DNA of 64,000 bases, from positions 23,743 to 87,742 of the forward strand of contig CANFCK010000020.1 of the NCBI GenBank assembly GCA_947445035.1, written 5' to 3'. The DNA comes from Deltaproteobacteria bacterium. Lineage in GTDB: Bacteria; Myxococcota_A; UBA796; SXON01. Numbering within the stretch: the stretch's first letter is position 1; every line of letters starts with the position of its first letter. Below, piece after piece: positions 47,582 through 56,350 of this stretch. Below the pieces are notes generated by a model. The model ran no database searches and was not told the origin of the DNA. It saw only the letters and a list, made by a program, of their open reading frames with translations. Position numbers and translations under genes: made by a program.

Positions 47582-50500
47582 GTGCTCGTCGTAGTCGCCC
47601 TTGTGTCCCTGACCTGCGCGGCCGTTGCCGGCGTCTACGATCCGCTGACCGTGCCCTTTGCGGCATCGACCGAGGCGCTTCGTGCCGCCGCAGACGCGGT
47701 CGCAACGTTGCCTGAGGATCTTCCAGAGGCGCCGAGGCGTGCCAAACCGGGGTCCGAAGACAAGCCCCAGAAGACGGACGCCAAGAAGAAAGACGAGGAC
47801 AAGCCCGCCACCGTCGAGGTCATGCGCTCCATCCATGTGCGCTTCGACGACGTGGGGCTCACGACGACCACCCGACACGACATCTGGAGGATCGAACGCG
47901 ACGACACGTCGTTGCGCACCGGTACGATGTACTGGGACCCGTGGCGCGAGGCGCGTCCGGCCATCGACCTGCGGGTGGTGAGCCCCGACGGGAAAGAGCG
48001 ACGACTCGATCCGACCACGCTGGTAGAGCAGTCGGTCGCGACCGGCGTCGGCGAGATGTACGTCGATACACGCAAGCTGATCGCGCCGCTCCCGGGCGCG
48101 CGTAAGGGCGCCATCGTCGAGCAGCACGAGACCGTCGTGCAGACCAAGCCATTTTTGACCTTCGCCCAGAACGGCCACATCCCGGTGACGATCCAGCGCA
48201 TTGGTCGCGCCGAGGTGGTTCTCGACGCGCCGGTGGGCCTCGCGCTGAAGTTCGACTCGAAGAACATGGGAAATGCGAAAGAAACCCGTTCCGGCGGCCG
48301 GCGCGTGGTCCGGTGGGTGATGGACGACCCGGCGATTTTGGCGTGGCCGGCTGAGCTCGCCCCGCGCGACAACTACAGCGTCCGGTATGTGGCGTGGTCG
48401 ACGGCGACCGACTGGAGCGGAATCGCGAGTGAATACTCCAAGCTCGTCGACGAAAAGGCCGTGCTCACCTCGGAAGCAGAGGCCGCCGCGAAGGTGATCC
48501 GCGCCGGGGAAAGGGACGACCGCCGCGCCGCGACCGCGATGGCCTTGTGGATCAATGAGCGCGCCCGCTACGTGGCGGTCGAGCTCGGCGCCTCGGCGGT
48601 GGTGCCGCGGCTCCCCAAGGACGTCCTTGCGCGGGGCTACGGGGATTGCAAGGACAAAGCCACCTTCCTGGTCGCCATGTTGCGGAGCGTCGGGATTCCC
48701 GCCAACGTCGCGTTGTTGCGCGCCGGATGGGACACCGACGTCAACCCGGCCCTGCCGGGTCCCAACCTCTTCAACCACGCCATCACCGTGCTGACCGGGC
48801 CGGCCACGCCAATCTGGATCGACCCGACCCAGCCCGAGTTGCCCGCGGGGGTGCTGCCGAGCGCCGACACCGACCATTGGGCGCTCATCGCCTCGCCCAG
48901 CACCCGCACCCTGGTTCGCACGCCGGCGTCCAAGCCCCTCACCGCCCGCTTTACCAAAGAGATCGTCGCGGAGGACTACGGCGGCGCCAGCTACCAACAG
49001 ACGATCTCCTTCGAGCCTGAGACCGCGGTGAGCATGCGCGAAGACGCCCGTCGAACCTCGCTGACCGAGCTGATGGACAAGGCGGTTGAAGCCGCCACCG
49101 AAGGGGGGCGAGCTCGCACGGCGTCGATGACGTACGATCTGGATCTGGTGGATCTCGACCGGGTGTCGACCGAGACCTTGTCGCTGACCGGCGTGCGGGA
49201 GCTCTTCGTAAAGCCGGGCGACTTCACGCTGAAGACGGGCCCTGGCGTGTCGATGGGGGCGCTTCCGACCCGATGGCAACTGGGTCTCGTGACCGACGAA
49301 CACTACCGCGTGCTTCCGATCGAGATGCGGGCCATTTCACAGACCGCGAGGGTCATCGTCCGGCCGCCATCCGGCTACACGCTCGCGACCTTGCCGCCTG
49401 CAGCCAACGTCATGTGGCCCGGTGGCGCCTTCCGGTGGACGTGGGAGCGGTTGGACGGCGGGGCAGTGGCGTGGACCAGCAGCATCGACGTGCCCCGCAC
49501 GGTGGCCCTGGCGGATGTCGACGGCTTCATCACCGCCGCCAAGCAGGCGCGCGACGCCTCTGAAGTGACCCTGCGCTTTCTCAACGAGGCCCAACGGCTG
49601 GCCGAGGCTGGGGAAACCAGTCGGTCGCTGCGAGAATGGGCCCGGCTGGCCGCGCTCCCCGGGGCGCTCATCGCCGACCGGGTTGGCTACGCCCAGGCGC
49701 TCAACGACGCCGGCTACGGGGCTCGCGCCCAGGAAGTGGTCGCGACGCTGCCGGTCAATGACGACACCGAGGACCTCTTCGTGACCCTGGCGTGGGACGC
49801 TGCTCGCCAGTCCCCCTACGGCTTCGGTATGGTCCGCCGTTTTACGCCAGCGCCGTTCCGCACGCGAACCCGGACGTTGATGACCCGGCTGGAGACGACC
49901 GACGACGACAAGAGCGCCGACTTCTACCGGGGTCTGCTGGGCCGCATGCAACTCTTCGACGACATGGGCATCTACGGCCGCGGGGACTTCGAGGCCGCCA
50001 TCGCGACGGTGGGCGACGATCTCAATCTGTTGCGGGGTCCGGTGTCGCTGCTTTTGAGCCTGGCCGACGGCGAAGCAGCCAAAGAGCAGACGAAGTGGGC
50101 CAACGACGACCGTCGGCGCGGGGAGCGGGTCGCCGCCTTCCTCCTGGCCGACAACCTCGAGGCCGCTCAAAAGGAAGCCAATGTTCTGGCTCCCGATGGC
50201 GTGCAGCTCCGTAAGGTCTATGCGGAAGCGGTCTCCGCGCTCGCCTACGCGCGGCAATGGGACGCGGCGCGCGAGGTGGCGGCGCTGATTCCCGACTCGG
50301 ACGAAGCCAAGGAGCTCGTCCCCGAGCTGCGCCGGTGGACCGAACACGATCCCGACGAGGACACGCCGTTGGCGGCAACTCGCCGCTACCTCCGCGCCAT
50401 CGGCGATCCGGCCTACGAGGACAAGATCGCCTCGACCTTGACCGCCTCCGCCAGTCGCGACAGCGCTATGACATGGTCCGCGGGTGGCAAGTCGGCGACC

Positions 50501-51604
50501 GACTACCTACTGGACCGTGCGATGACCCCGCGCACCCTCCAGGTCGATGGGGACGCCGCCAGTGGCTTCCGCCTGCGCTGGGAGCCGCTGTGGACGCGGA
50601 CTCCGTTCCGGTACTATGTGGTTCGCGAAAAGAAGCAGCTGAAGGTCCGCGCCCAGGGCGGGCAGGAGTCAGAGCTCGCCGAAGAAGCCGGGGCTCGGCT
50701 CGACGCCGGCCGGCTGCCCGACGCCCAGCGTTGGCTGGACTGGGCCCTTCTGGACGAAGAACGCCCGGCGTCCAGCGTATACGCGGGCCTTTGGAGCAAG
50801 GACGGCGACCGCAGCGCCGACCGCGCCCGGCTGATGGTGGCGATGCTCCGCGCCGGTGAGCGGGACAGCGAGGCGGAGGGCTGGGCGCGCACCAAGACGC
50901 TGCGTGCAGCCTGGGTCGCGGCCACTGCGGATGCGGCCGTGGGGCCGGCTCTTTTCTCGAGCCTCTACGTCGCCGGGGACGTAGCCGGTGCGCTGGCGCT
51001 CAGCGAGGAGATGCGGGCCCGCGGGGGCGACGCCTTGACGGTGAACCCGCTCCGGGTCCAAGCGTTGGCCAAGCTCGGCCGTGGCGAGGAGGCCGAGAAA
51101 GAAGCCCGCGCCTCGCTTGCGAAGTCCGTCGATACCGCGGACCACTGGACACTCCTGGTGTCCGCGCTCTCGAGTGGCGGCGCCTTCGATGCCGCGGTGC
51201 GGCTGGGTCGAGAGGGCGTGGCGCGCTTTCCGAAGGACGGCGGTCTGCTCAACCAGACTGCCTGGCCCATGCTTTTCCTCCCGGCGCTCCCAGAGGACGC
51301 CGTCACCTTCGCGGACCGCATCCTGGAGGGGCAGTGGTCCTCGGGGCGTGCGCACACCAGCGCGTGCATCTACGCCGCCGCCGGTCGCACCGACCAGGCT
51401 CGGAAGTTGGTGCAGCGCTACGTCGATGAGCACGACGGGGACATGGATTCGCCGTGGTCGTTTGTGTGGGGTCGCATCGCCGAGACCGACGCCGAGCTGA
51501 CCGCCGCCCGCCAGGCGTACGCCGCGGTCACCGACGACACCGAAGACGCCGCCTCCGTCGGCGAGCTGGCCCGACGGCGGATGGTGATCCTCAGCGCGAA
51601 CTAG
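47582..51604 (+). CDS. DUF3857/transglutaminase-like protein with TPR-like C-terminus
   Basis: The 1340-residue exported protein has a signal peptide (VVVALVSLTCAAVAG) after a GTG start with GGAG 6 bases upstream. A Lys/Glu/Asp-rich segment precedes the DUF3857 domain (residues about 80-290). A transglutaminase-like fold follows, with Cys356 in GYGDCKDKATFLVAML, His in NLFNHAITV and Asp in WIDPTQPELP, a plausible catalytic triad. A beta-rich DUF3858-like part comes next. From about residue 660 to the end the chain is helical with degenerate TPR units (GRLPDAQRWLDWALL, ALAKLGRGEEAEKEA, VRLGREGVARFPKDGG). It probably acts in the periplasm as a protease or amidase-like enzyme. Its last 14 bases overlap convergent manA. 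Confidence 0.87.
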   Translation: MLVVVALVSLTCAAVAGVYDPLTVPFAASTEALRAAADAVATLPEDLPEAPRRAKPGSEDKPQKTDAKKKDEDKPATVEVMRSIHVRFDDVGLTTTTRHDIWRIERDDTSLRTGTMYWDPWREARPAIDLRVVSPDGKERRLDPTTLVEQSVATGVGEMYVDTRKLIAPLPGARKGAIVEQHETVVQTKPFLTFAQNGHIPVTIQRIGRAEVVLDAPVGLALKFDSKNMGNAKETRSGGRRVVRWVMDDPAILAWPAELAPRDNYSVRYVAWSTATDWSGIASEYSKLVDEKAVLTSEAEAAAKVIRAGERDDRRAATAMALWINERARYVAVELGASAVVPRLPKDVLARGYGDCKDKATFLVAMLRSVGIPANVALLRAGWDTDVNPALPGPNLFNHAITVLTGPATPIWIDPTQPELPAGVLPSADTDHWALIASPSTRTLVRTPASKPLTARFTKEIVAEDYGGASYQQTISFEPETAVSMREDARRTSLTELMDKAVEAATEGGRARTASMTYDLDLVDLDRVSTETLSLTGVRELFVKPGDFTLKTGPGVSMGALPTRWQLGLVTDEHYRVLPIEMRAISQTARVIVRPPSGYTLATLPPAANVMWPGGAFRWTWERLDGGAVAWTSSIDVPRTVALADVDGFITAAKQARDASEVTLRFLNEAQRLAEAGETSRSLREWARLAALPGALIADRVGYAQALNDAGYGARAQEVVATLPVNDDTEDLFVTLAWDAARQSPYGFGMVRRFTPAPFRTRTRTLMTRLETTDDDKSADFYRGLLGRMQLFDDMGIYGRGDFEAAIATVGDDLNLLRGPVSLLLSLADGEAAKEQTKWANDDRRRGERVAAFLLADNLEAAQKEANVLAPDGVQLRKVYAEAVSALAYARQWDAAREVAALIPDSDEAKELVPELRRWTEHDPDEDTPLAATRRYLRAIGDPAYEDKIASTLTASASRDSAMTWSAGGKSATDYLLDRAMTPRTLQVDGDAASGFRLRWEPLWTRTPFRYYVVREKKQLKVRAQGGQESELAEEAGARLDAGRLPDAQRWLDWALLDEERPASSVYAGLWSKDGDRSADRARLMVAMLRAGERDSEAEGWARTKTLRAAWVAATADAAVGPALFSSLYVAGDVAGALALSEEMRARGGDALTVNPLRVQALAKLGRGEEAEKEARASLAKSVDTADHWTLLVSALSSGGAFDAAVRLGREGVARFPKDGGLLNQTAWPMLFLPALPEDAVTFADRILEGQWSSGRAHTSACIYAAAGRTDQARKLVQRYVDEHDGDMDSPWSFVWGRIAETDAELTAARQAYAAVTDDTEDAASVGELARRRMVILSAN

Positions 51605-52436
51605 ACCCCGGTCGCGACACCAAGGCCACCCCCGCTCCGGAAACGACGGTCGGGCCGGGCGCCAGGACCACCGTCGCGCCGACGGCCAAGGTCTGGCCGT
51701 CGACCTCGGCTGTCCCCTCGATGACGGTCAGCGCCTCCCACCCATGCCGCACCGCCGGCAAGGTGACCCGCTCGACGACGAAGTGGGGCGTCTCCACCAG
51801 CCGATCAATACCCGGGGCGATCGGAATTGGTAGCCGAAAGGGGCTCAGCAGAGGGTCGCGGCACGCCACTGAACAGGCGTGATCGAGGTGCAGATCACGT
51901 CCACGACCCCAGTCGTACAGTCGCCACGTCAGATCGATCGGCTGCTGCACCTCGTAGAGCAGGAGGCCCGGCCCGATCGCATGAATGGTCCCGGGCGGCA
52001 CCTCGATCACGTCGCCGGCCCTGGGGTACAGCCAGGCGAGGTCGGCCTCGATCTCCCCGCTCTCAGCACGCTCGCGGAGCGTTTGCGCGCTGAGCGAGCG
52101 GGACAGCCCGTAGGCAATTCGCGCTCCCGGATCGGCATGAAGCACCACCCACGCCTCCGCCTTGCCATGCGGCGCGCCCACCCGCTCGCGCGCCTCGACA
52201 TCACCAGGATGCACCTGCACCGAAAGCAGCGCCTGCGTGTCGAGGAGCTTCACCAGGAGCGGAAAGTCGGCGATCGCTCCGAATGGGCGGTCGTCGCCCC
52301 GGACCGGGTTCTCTCGCCAGACCTCCCACGACTCGCCGATCACGCCCTCGCCCTTGCCGAGCGCCGCCAGACGGTGCCCGCCCCACGGCGGCCGGGTCAG
52401 AAGCGGAACCAGGTGGAGCGACGGCAAGCCTGCCAC
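51591..52436 (-). CDS. manA: Mannose-6-phosphate isomerase, class I
   Basis: The 281-residue zinc-dependent cupin interconverts mannose-6-phosphate and fructose-6-phosphate, feeding sugar nucleotides for polysaccharide. It has LLVKLLDTQALLSVQVHPGD (zinc ligands Gln and His), GKAEAWVVLHADPGARIAYG (Glu ligand), VPPGTIHAIGPGLLLYEVQQ (His ligand) and the arginine-bearing DLTWRLYDWGR. The start is GTG 52436. The C-terminal cupin half is short but intact, giving the compact form common in bacteria. Confidence 0.92.
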   Translation of the reverse strand: MAGLPSLHLVPLLTRPPWGGHRLAALGKGEGVIGESWEVWRENPVRGDDRPFGAIADFPLLVKLLDTQALLSVQVHPGDVEARERVGAPHGKAEAWVVLHADPGARIAYGLSRSLSAQTLRERAESGEIEADLAWLYPRAGDVIEVPPGTIHAIGPGLLLYEVQQPIDLTWRLYDWGRGRDLHLDHACSVACRDPLLSPFRLPIPIAPGIDRLVETPHFVVERVTLPAVRHGWEALTVIEGTAEVDGQTLAVGATVVLAPGPTVVSGAGVALVSRPGSSSR

Positions 52437-52557
52437 GGTAGCCCACGGGAGGGGGCCGGGCGAGGCGACGCTGAAGAGCGGCCGCCGAGTTCCTGCGCAG
52501 ATCCGGTGCAGACCGCGGGCGAGGGGTGGGGTCGACCGAGGTTATGACCCGCGCACC

Positions 52558-53676
52558 ATGTTTGGCTGGTTCCTCGCCGCTGCGTGTGCGCCGCCCGCCG
52601 AATGCGACGCCGCCTTCGACCTGGCTTCGGCCGACTTCCCCTTCGGAGACGCAGTGGCTCGCCTGGAGCTGTCACTCTCCGCCGAGGCGCGGGCAGCCTT
52701 GCCCGAAGCGCCCCGCGACATTGGCGCCGATGTGCGGGCGACGCTGGTTCACGACGGGCGGGCCTGGACGGTGGGCGTCAACCTCAAGGGCAACAGCTCG
52801 TTCCGACCCATCGACGGCAAGCCGAGCTTCAAGATCGACGTTGGGGAGTTCTTGCCCGGATCGACGTTCCATGGTGTCCGGCGTTTGACGCTGAACAGCC
52901 TGGTCGACGACCGCTCGGGGCTCGCCGGCGCCATGACGTACGCGCTCTACCAACGGGCCGGGCTGCCCGCGCCGCGGCAGTCGTATGCGTGCCTGACCGT
53001 CGACGACGAGGAGTATGGCCTCTATGCGCTCGTGGAGACCCTGGACGAGGCCTTCCTGGAGCGCGCCTTCGTCGATCCCAGCGGCTGGCTCTACGACCGT
53101 CGGGGCGACGCCGACTTCACCCTGTCGCAGACGTCATTCTTCGAGGTGGAAGAGGAGGGCCCTGACGGCGAACGCGACGACCTGATCGCGCTCGCGACCC
53201 GGCTGGACGACGCCCCGGACCTTTTGCCCGAGCTTGAGCGGTCGTTCGATGCGGATGCGCTGCTTTCAGGCATCGCCATCGATCTCGCCATGGCCAGCAC
53301 CGATGGCTACGCGATGAACGCCAACAACTTCCTCGTCTACCACGAGCCGGGGCCCGACCGATGGTGGCTCTTGCCGTGGGGGGTCGACCAGGCGCTGGGG
53401 GCGCCGGCATCGGAGGTCCGGACGGAGTCGAATGCGGGCGGGCTGCTTGCCCAACGGTGTCTGGCAGAGGCGGACTGCGCGGCGCGGCTGGACGCGGAGC
53501 TGCTCGCATTGGCCGACCCACTCGCCGAGCTTGAAGCCGAAGCGAGAGAGCTCGGCGCCCGGCTGGAGACCTTGCCCGACCCTCGCGCCGAGACCTCGGC
53601 CACCGATCGCTGGTTCGCCCGAGAGGATGCGTATGGGTTTCTGGCGGCGCGGCCGGGGGCGCTGCGGGGGAGGTGA
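52558..53676 (+). CDS. CotH-family lipoprotein, short form
   Basis: The 372-residue protein has a short signal and lipobox LAAAC (Cys10). It is a CotH kinase-like domain alone, without the lamin-tail module of the paralogue at 36576-38240. Shared landmarks are VNLKGNSSFRPIDGKPSFKID, LTLNSLVDDRSGLAGAMTYALYQRAG, YGLYALVETLDEAFLERAF, NNFLVYHEPGPDRWWLLPWGVDQAL and CLAEADCAARLDAEL. Conserved Lys, Asp and Asn positions of the family are present by eye. The target is unknown. TATGAC lies 9 bases before the ATG. A long palindrome follows the stop. Confidence 0.85.
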   Translation: MFGWFLAAACAPPAECDAAFDLASADFPFGDAVARLELSLSAEARAALPEAPRDIGADVRATLVHDGRAWTVGVNLKGNSSFRPIDGKPSFKIDVGEFLPGSTFHGVRRLTLNSLVDDRSGLAGAMTYALYQRAGLPAPRQSYACLTVDDEEYGLYALVETLDEAFLERAFVDPSGWLYDRRGDADFTLSQTSFFEVEEEGPDGERDDLIALATRLDDAPDLLPELERSFDADALLSGIAIDLAMASTDGYAMNANNFLVYHEPGPDRWWLLPWGVDQALGAPASEVRTESNAGGLLAQRCLAEADCAARLDAELLALADPLAELEAEARELGARLETLPDPRAETSATDRWFAREDAYGFLAARPGALRGR

Positions 53677-53727
53677 GTCGTGGACCCCGGGACCCGTTCG
53701 ACGACCCACGACCGCGGTAGCGGCTTC

Positions 53728-53753
53728 CGCCGCGGCGGCCGGCCGCCGCGGCG
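53728..53753. terminator. Perfect 26-base palindrome between convergent genes
   Basis: CGCCGCGGCGGCC at 53728-53740 is followed at once by its exact reverse complement (53741-53753). It lies 51 bases after the CotH stop and 6 bases after the stop of the opposing gene, so it can act as a terminator in both directions. In RNA the centre must open into a small loop. Confidence 0.55.
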
Positions 53754-53759
53754 CTCCCC

Positions 53760-54446
53760 TCACCCCACCGCCGACACCGGCACCAACTCAATCGCCCGCC
53801 GCTCGGCATCACCCAGCCACGAGGCGAGGCGCGCGGGCGCCAGACCGACCGGAACCCTCACAATATCGGTCGCGACTGGATTCCGACCGTCCGGGTCGGC
53901 GTCCAGTCCGATCGTCACGGTCGGCGCCACCAGACGGAAGCCGAGGATCCTCGCCAACTCCAGCTCTGCCGCCGTGGGTCCGGCGCCGACAGGCCGCCAG
54001 TACCGGACCCGCAGCGACGGCGCGCCGCGGACAACCACCCCGGCCGGCAGCGGCGTCGCATCGAGCCGACGCGCCGTGGGCAGGCCAAGCCAGGCCACCT
54101 CGTGCCCCCTCGCGCCGAGTTTCTCCGCCATGAGCCCGTCCCCAGCAGCCACAAAGCAGGTCATACGCACTCCAGATGTCGCGACATGATCCGCGAGCGT
54201 GACCGCCGCGTTCCCCTCCCCCGCTGCCACATCCATCAGCAATCCCGCACGACCGGGATGGCTCCCGCGACGCAAAACCGGCTCCGGCCACCGGCTCGCA
54301 TCCCGCCTCCACACCCGCCAGCCCCGCCAACCGAGCGCGCCCGCCCAGCCCACCGCGACCGCTGCAATGCCGCCAGGGAGCCACCCTCCGGCCCAGGCCA
54401 CCGCGCACGCAGTCGCGACGATTCCCGCCAGAGGAACGGACCTCAC
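53760..54446 (-). CDS. Unknown protein with N-terminal membrane hairpin
   Basis: The 228-residue protein starts at GTG 54446, within the TGA of the upstream gene. One or two hydrophobic helices (IVATACAVAWAGGWLPGGIAAVAVGWAGAL) precede a soluble domain of about 165 residues with DVAAGEGNAAVTLADHVATSG, FVAAGDGLMAEKLGARGHEVAWLG and two further beta-alpha stretches. Nothing in it identifies a family to me. The tight coupling to the next gene upstream suggests a two-protein membrane complex. Confidence 0.6.
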   Translation of the reverse strand: MRSVPLAGIVATACAVAWAGGWLPGGIAAVAVGWAGALGWRGWRVWRRDASRWPEPVLRRGSHPGRAGLLMDVAAGEGNAAVTLADHVATSGVRMTCFVAAGDGLMAEKLGARGHEVAWLGLPTARRLDATPLPAGVVVRGAPSLRVRYWRPVGAGPTAAELELARILGFRLVAPTVTIGLDADPDGRNPVATDIVRVPVGLAPARLASWLGDAERRAIELVPVSAVG

Positions 54447-54763
54447 CGCCGGACCCGCGCCGCCAGCCACTCGCCCACGGGCTCGTCGTCGGGCACCTCC
54501 TCCCAGAGCGCGGCCCCAACCGAAACGGCTGTTGCCAGACCCAAAAGCCCCGTTCGCCAACGAACGCGCACTTCGACGCCGTCGATCGCACCGGAGGCCA
54601 CGACAAGCGAGCGCATCCCCTCACACTCGAAACGCAGTCCGAGCGCGGCCACCACCGGCTGGGCATTCGTCGTCAGCTCTACCCGGTTGATCCAACTCGC
54701 CAGCCAGGCAAGCCAGATTCCGCCGACGCCCAGCAACAACCCCGCAAGGAAGCACCGGATCAC
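54443..54763 (-). CDS. Unknown small membrane protein
   Basis: The protein has about 106 residues if started at GTG 54763 (IRCFLAGLLLGVGGIWLAWL), directly after the MBL hydrolase gene on the same strand. A transmembrane helix at the N-terminus and a second hydrophobic stretch (TGLLGLATAVSVGAALW) flank a short domain (VVAALGLRFECEGMRSLVVASG). The end overlaps the downstream unknown gene by four bases (GTGA). The start is uncertain because the frame is open further upstream without a good codon. I recognise no family. Confidence 0.5.
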   Translation of the reverse strand: MIRCFLAGLLLGVGGIWLAWLASWINRVELTTNAQPVVAALGLRFECEGMRSLVVASGAIDGVEVRVRWRTGLLGLATAVSVGAALWEEVPDDEPVGEWLAARVRR

Positions 54764-54786
54764 CGACTCATCCAGGTAGAGCGTGG

Positions 54787-55647
54787 CTACCCCTCGAAGT
54801 CCACGTCCGCCCCCTCTCGGGCTACGATCACCCGCATATCTTGGTATCCGCCCGACCACTTCTCGGCGAGCCGGTCGAGATCGTCATCCGACGCGTCCGG
54901 GGAGTGGTGGAAGAGCCCCAACTTCTCTACATCCGCGGCCCGACAGAGCGTCGCCGCGTACTCCGGATATCCATGGCCCCACGTCATCTTTTCGAGGTAT
55001 TCGTCCTCGGTGAACATGGTGTCGACCGCCACCAGATCGGCGCCGCGCAAGAGCTTGATGAGCGCGGCTTCGCGGGTGTTGGGCGCCTGCCCGCCCGAAA
55101 GCCCCTCACCCGGGCGCGACAACGGCGAGGTGTCGGTCAGGTACGCGAACTTGCGCCCACCGCCCTCGACGATGTAGCCACACGCGCCTCCTGGGTGGTT
55201 GAGCTGCGTCGCGGTGACCTGGCAGCCGCCCCGTTGGACCGGGCGCCCGGGCCGAAGCGCTTCGTACGCCAGCGGCGCCGGCAGATCGTTCATCCGCAGC
55301 GGGTGGAGCACGCCGTTCATGTAGCGGCCGAGCCGATCCCGAGTGGCTTCGGGGGTGAACCCCGGCGCTGCGACCGTCACCTGGAAGCTGGGCGCGAATA
55401 GCGGCGCGAAGAACGGGAAGCCAAAGAGATGGTCGAGATGGAAGTGCGTGAAGAAGAGGTTGACCGAACGCTCGGGCCGAGCGAGAAGCTGCCGCCCGAG
55501 CACGCGCGCGCCGGTACCGGCGTCAAAGATGCACGGCGCTTCCCCGGGGAGTTGAACCTCCACGCACGACGTGTTGCCGCCATACCGAGCGGTATCCGCC
55601 CCAGGTACAGGGATGGACCCCCGCACGCCCCAGAAGCGCACCCGCAT
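54787..55647 (-). CDS. Metallo-beta-lactamase-fold hydrolase
   Basis: The 286-residue protein starts at ATG 55647 (MRVRFWGVRGSIPVPG), the typical opening of this PhnP/RNase Z-like group. The metal motif is FFTHFHLDHLFGFPFF. Later ligands lie in ATQLNHPGGACGYIV, FAYLTDTSPLS and FHHSPDASDDDLD. SIPVPG, GGNTSCVEV and YPEYAATLCRAADVEKLGLFHHSP are shared with cyclic-nucleotide-phosphodiesterase-like members found beside signalling genes. The substrate could be a cyclic nucleotide or phosphodiester; not decidable here. GAGGG lies 8 bases before the start. Confidence 0.87.
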   Translation of the reverse strand: MRVRFWGVRGSIPVPGADTARYGGNTSCVEVQLPGEAPCIFDAGTGARVLGRQLLARPERSVNLFFTHFHLDHLFGFPFFAPLFAPSFQVTVAAPGFTPEATRDRLGRYMNGVLHPLRMNDLPAPLAYEALRPGRPVQRGGCQVTATQLNHPGGACGYIVEGGGRKFAYLTDTSPLSRPGEGLSGGQAPNTREAALIKLLRGADLVAVDTMFTEDEYLEKMTWGHGYPEYAATLCRAADVEKLGLFHHSPDASDDDLDRLAEKWSGGYQDMRVIVAREGADVDFEG

Positions 55648-55722
55648 TACGAGACCCTCGGGTAGACAATCACGCCGCCAACGTAGCCGGCCGCGCGCGT
55701 GGGGCAAGGCAACGGGGTGAGA

Positions 55723-55799
55723 TGGTGCACGGTACTGGGTTCGAACCAGTGACCTTTGGCTTCGGAGGCCAACGCTCTATCCAGCTGAGCTAACCGTGC
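55723..55799 (-). tRNA. tRNA-Arg (anticodon CCG)
   Basis: The minus strand reads acceptor GCACGGT (55799-55793) pairing with ACCGTGC, D-arm GCTC/GAGC, anticodon stem TTGGC/GCCAA with loop CTCCGAA (anticodon CCG), variable loop, and T-arm ACTGG/CCAGT with loop TTCGAAC. CCA is encoded at 55725-55723 after discriminator A. Confidence 0.96.
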
Positions 55800-55813
55800 G
55801 TTCAGCGCGGCAA

Positions 55814-56350
55814 CTACCCACCGGAGGCGCCCGCGTCAAGCGCGCCCAACCACGCCCGCATCTGCGGAACGACGTTGGCCCGCCACGACTCCGAAGCGCG
55901 CTCCGCAGCGAACTGGCGGAGGAGGCAGGACACCAGCCAGTGCAGCTCCTCGTACACGAACATCCGGTCGTAGAGAATCTCTGCGACCTCACCCGTCTTG
56001 ACCTGAGTTGGGAGCTTCGCCCCGGCGATGCCGACGCGTTCCCCGCGCAGGGTCACATGGTACTCTCGATCCTCCCGGCGCATCAGGAACCGGATTTCCT
56101 TGGGGACCTTTCCGCCAAGCACCGCCGCCCGCGCTTCGGGCGTGGTGCCCGGGCTGTCGCCGGTCAGCAGCGTCGTCGGGCGCTCTTCCCCCGCGTCTCG
56201 CAGCGCGAGGCGGTCATCGATGTAGACCTCCACCGCCGAGCCGTCCTCGATCGTAAAGTGGCCGCCGAGGTTCTCGCTGCGGAACCACAACCACAGGTAG
56301 AAATCCGCGGAGACGTGCGCCGGAAGTAGCTCAGTTGCGCCTTCGCTCAT
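55814..56350 (-). CDS. Unknown protein coupled to RdgC-like gene
   Basis: The 178-residue soluble protein starts at ATG 56350 in an ATGA overlap with the RdgC-like stop. Most of it is alternating strand and helix (ADFYLWLWFRSENLGGHF, AVEVYIDDRLALRDAG, KEIRFLMRREDREYHVTLRG). A C-terminal helical part (MFVYEELHWLVSCLLRQFAAERAS) completes it. It may carry a function split off from full-length RdgC, because the two overlap and the RdgC-like protein is short. That is inference; no family is recognised. Confidence 0.65.
   Translation of the reverse strand: MSEGATELLPAHVSADFYLWLWFRSENLGGHFTIEDGSAVEVYIDDRLALRDAGEERPTTLLTGDSPGTTPEARAAVLGGKVPKEIRFLMRREDREYHVTLRGERVGIAGAKLPTQVKTGEVAEILYDRMFVYEELHWLVSCLLRQFAAERASESWRANVVPQMRAWLGALDAGASGG

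Noticed and set aside
54177..54188. ATGTCGCGACAT palindrome, also at about 43257 and in part at 11387 and 63673
   Set aside because: Most copies lie within coding sequence, and TCGCGA is frequent in GC-rich DNA; no link to promoters was seen.
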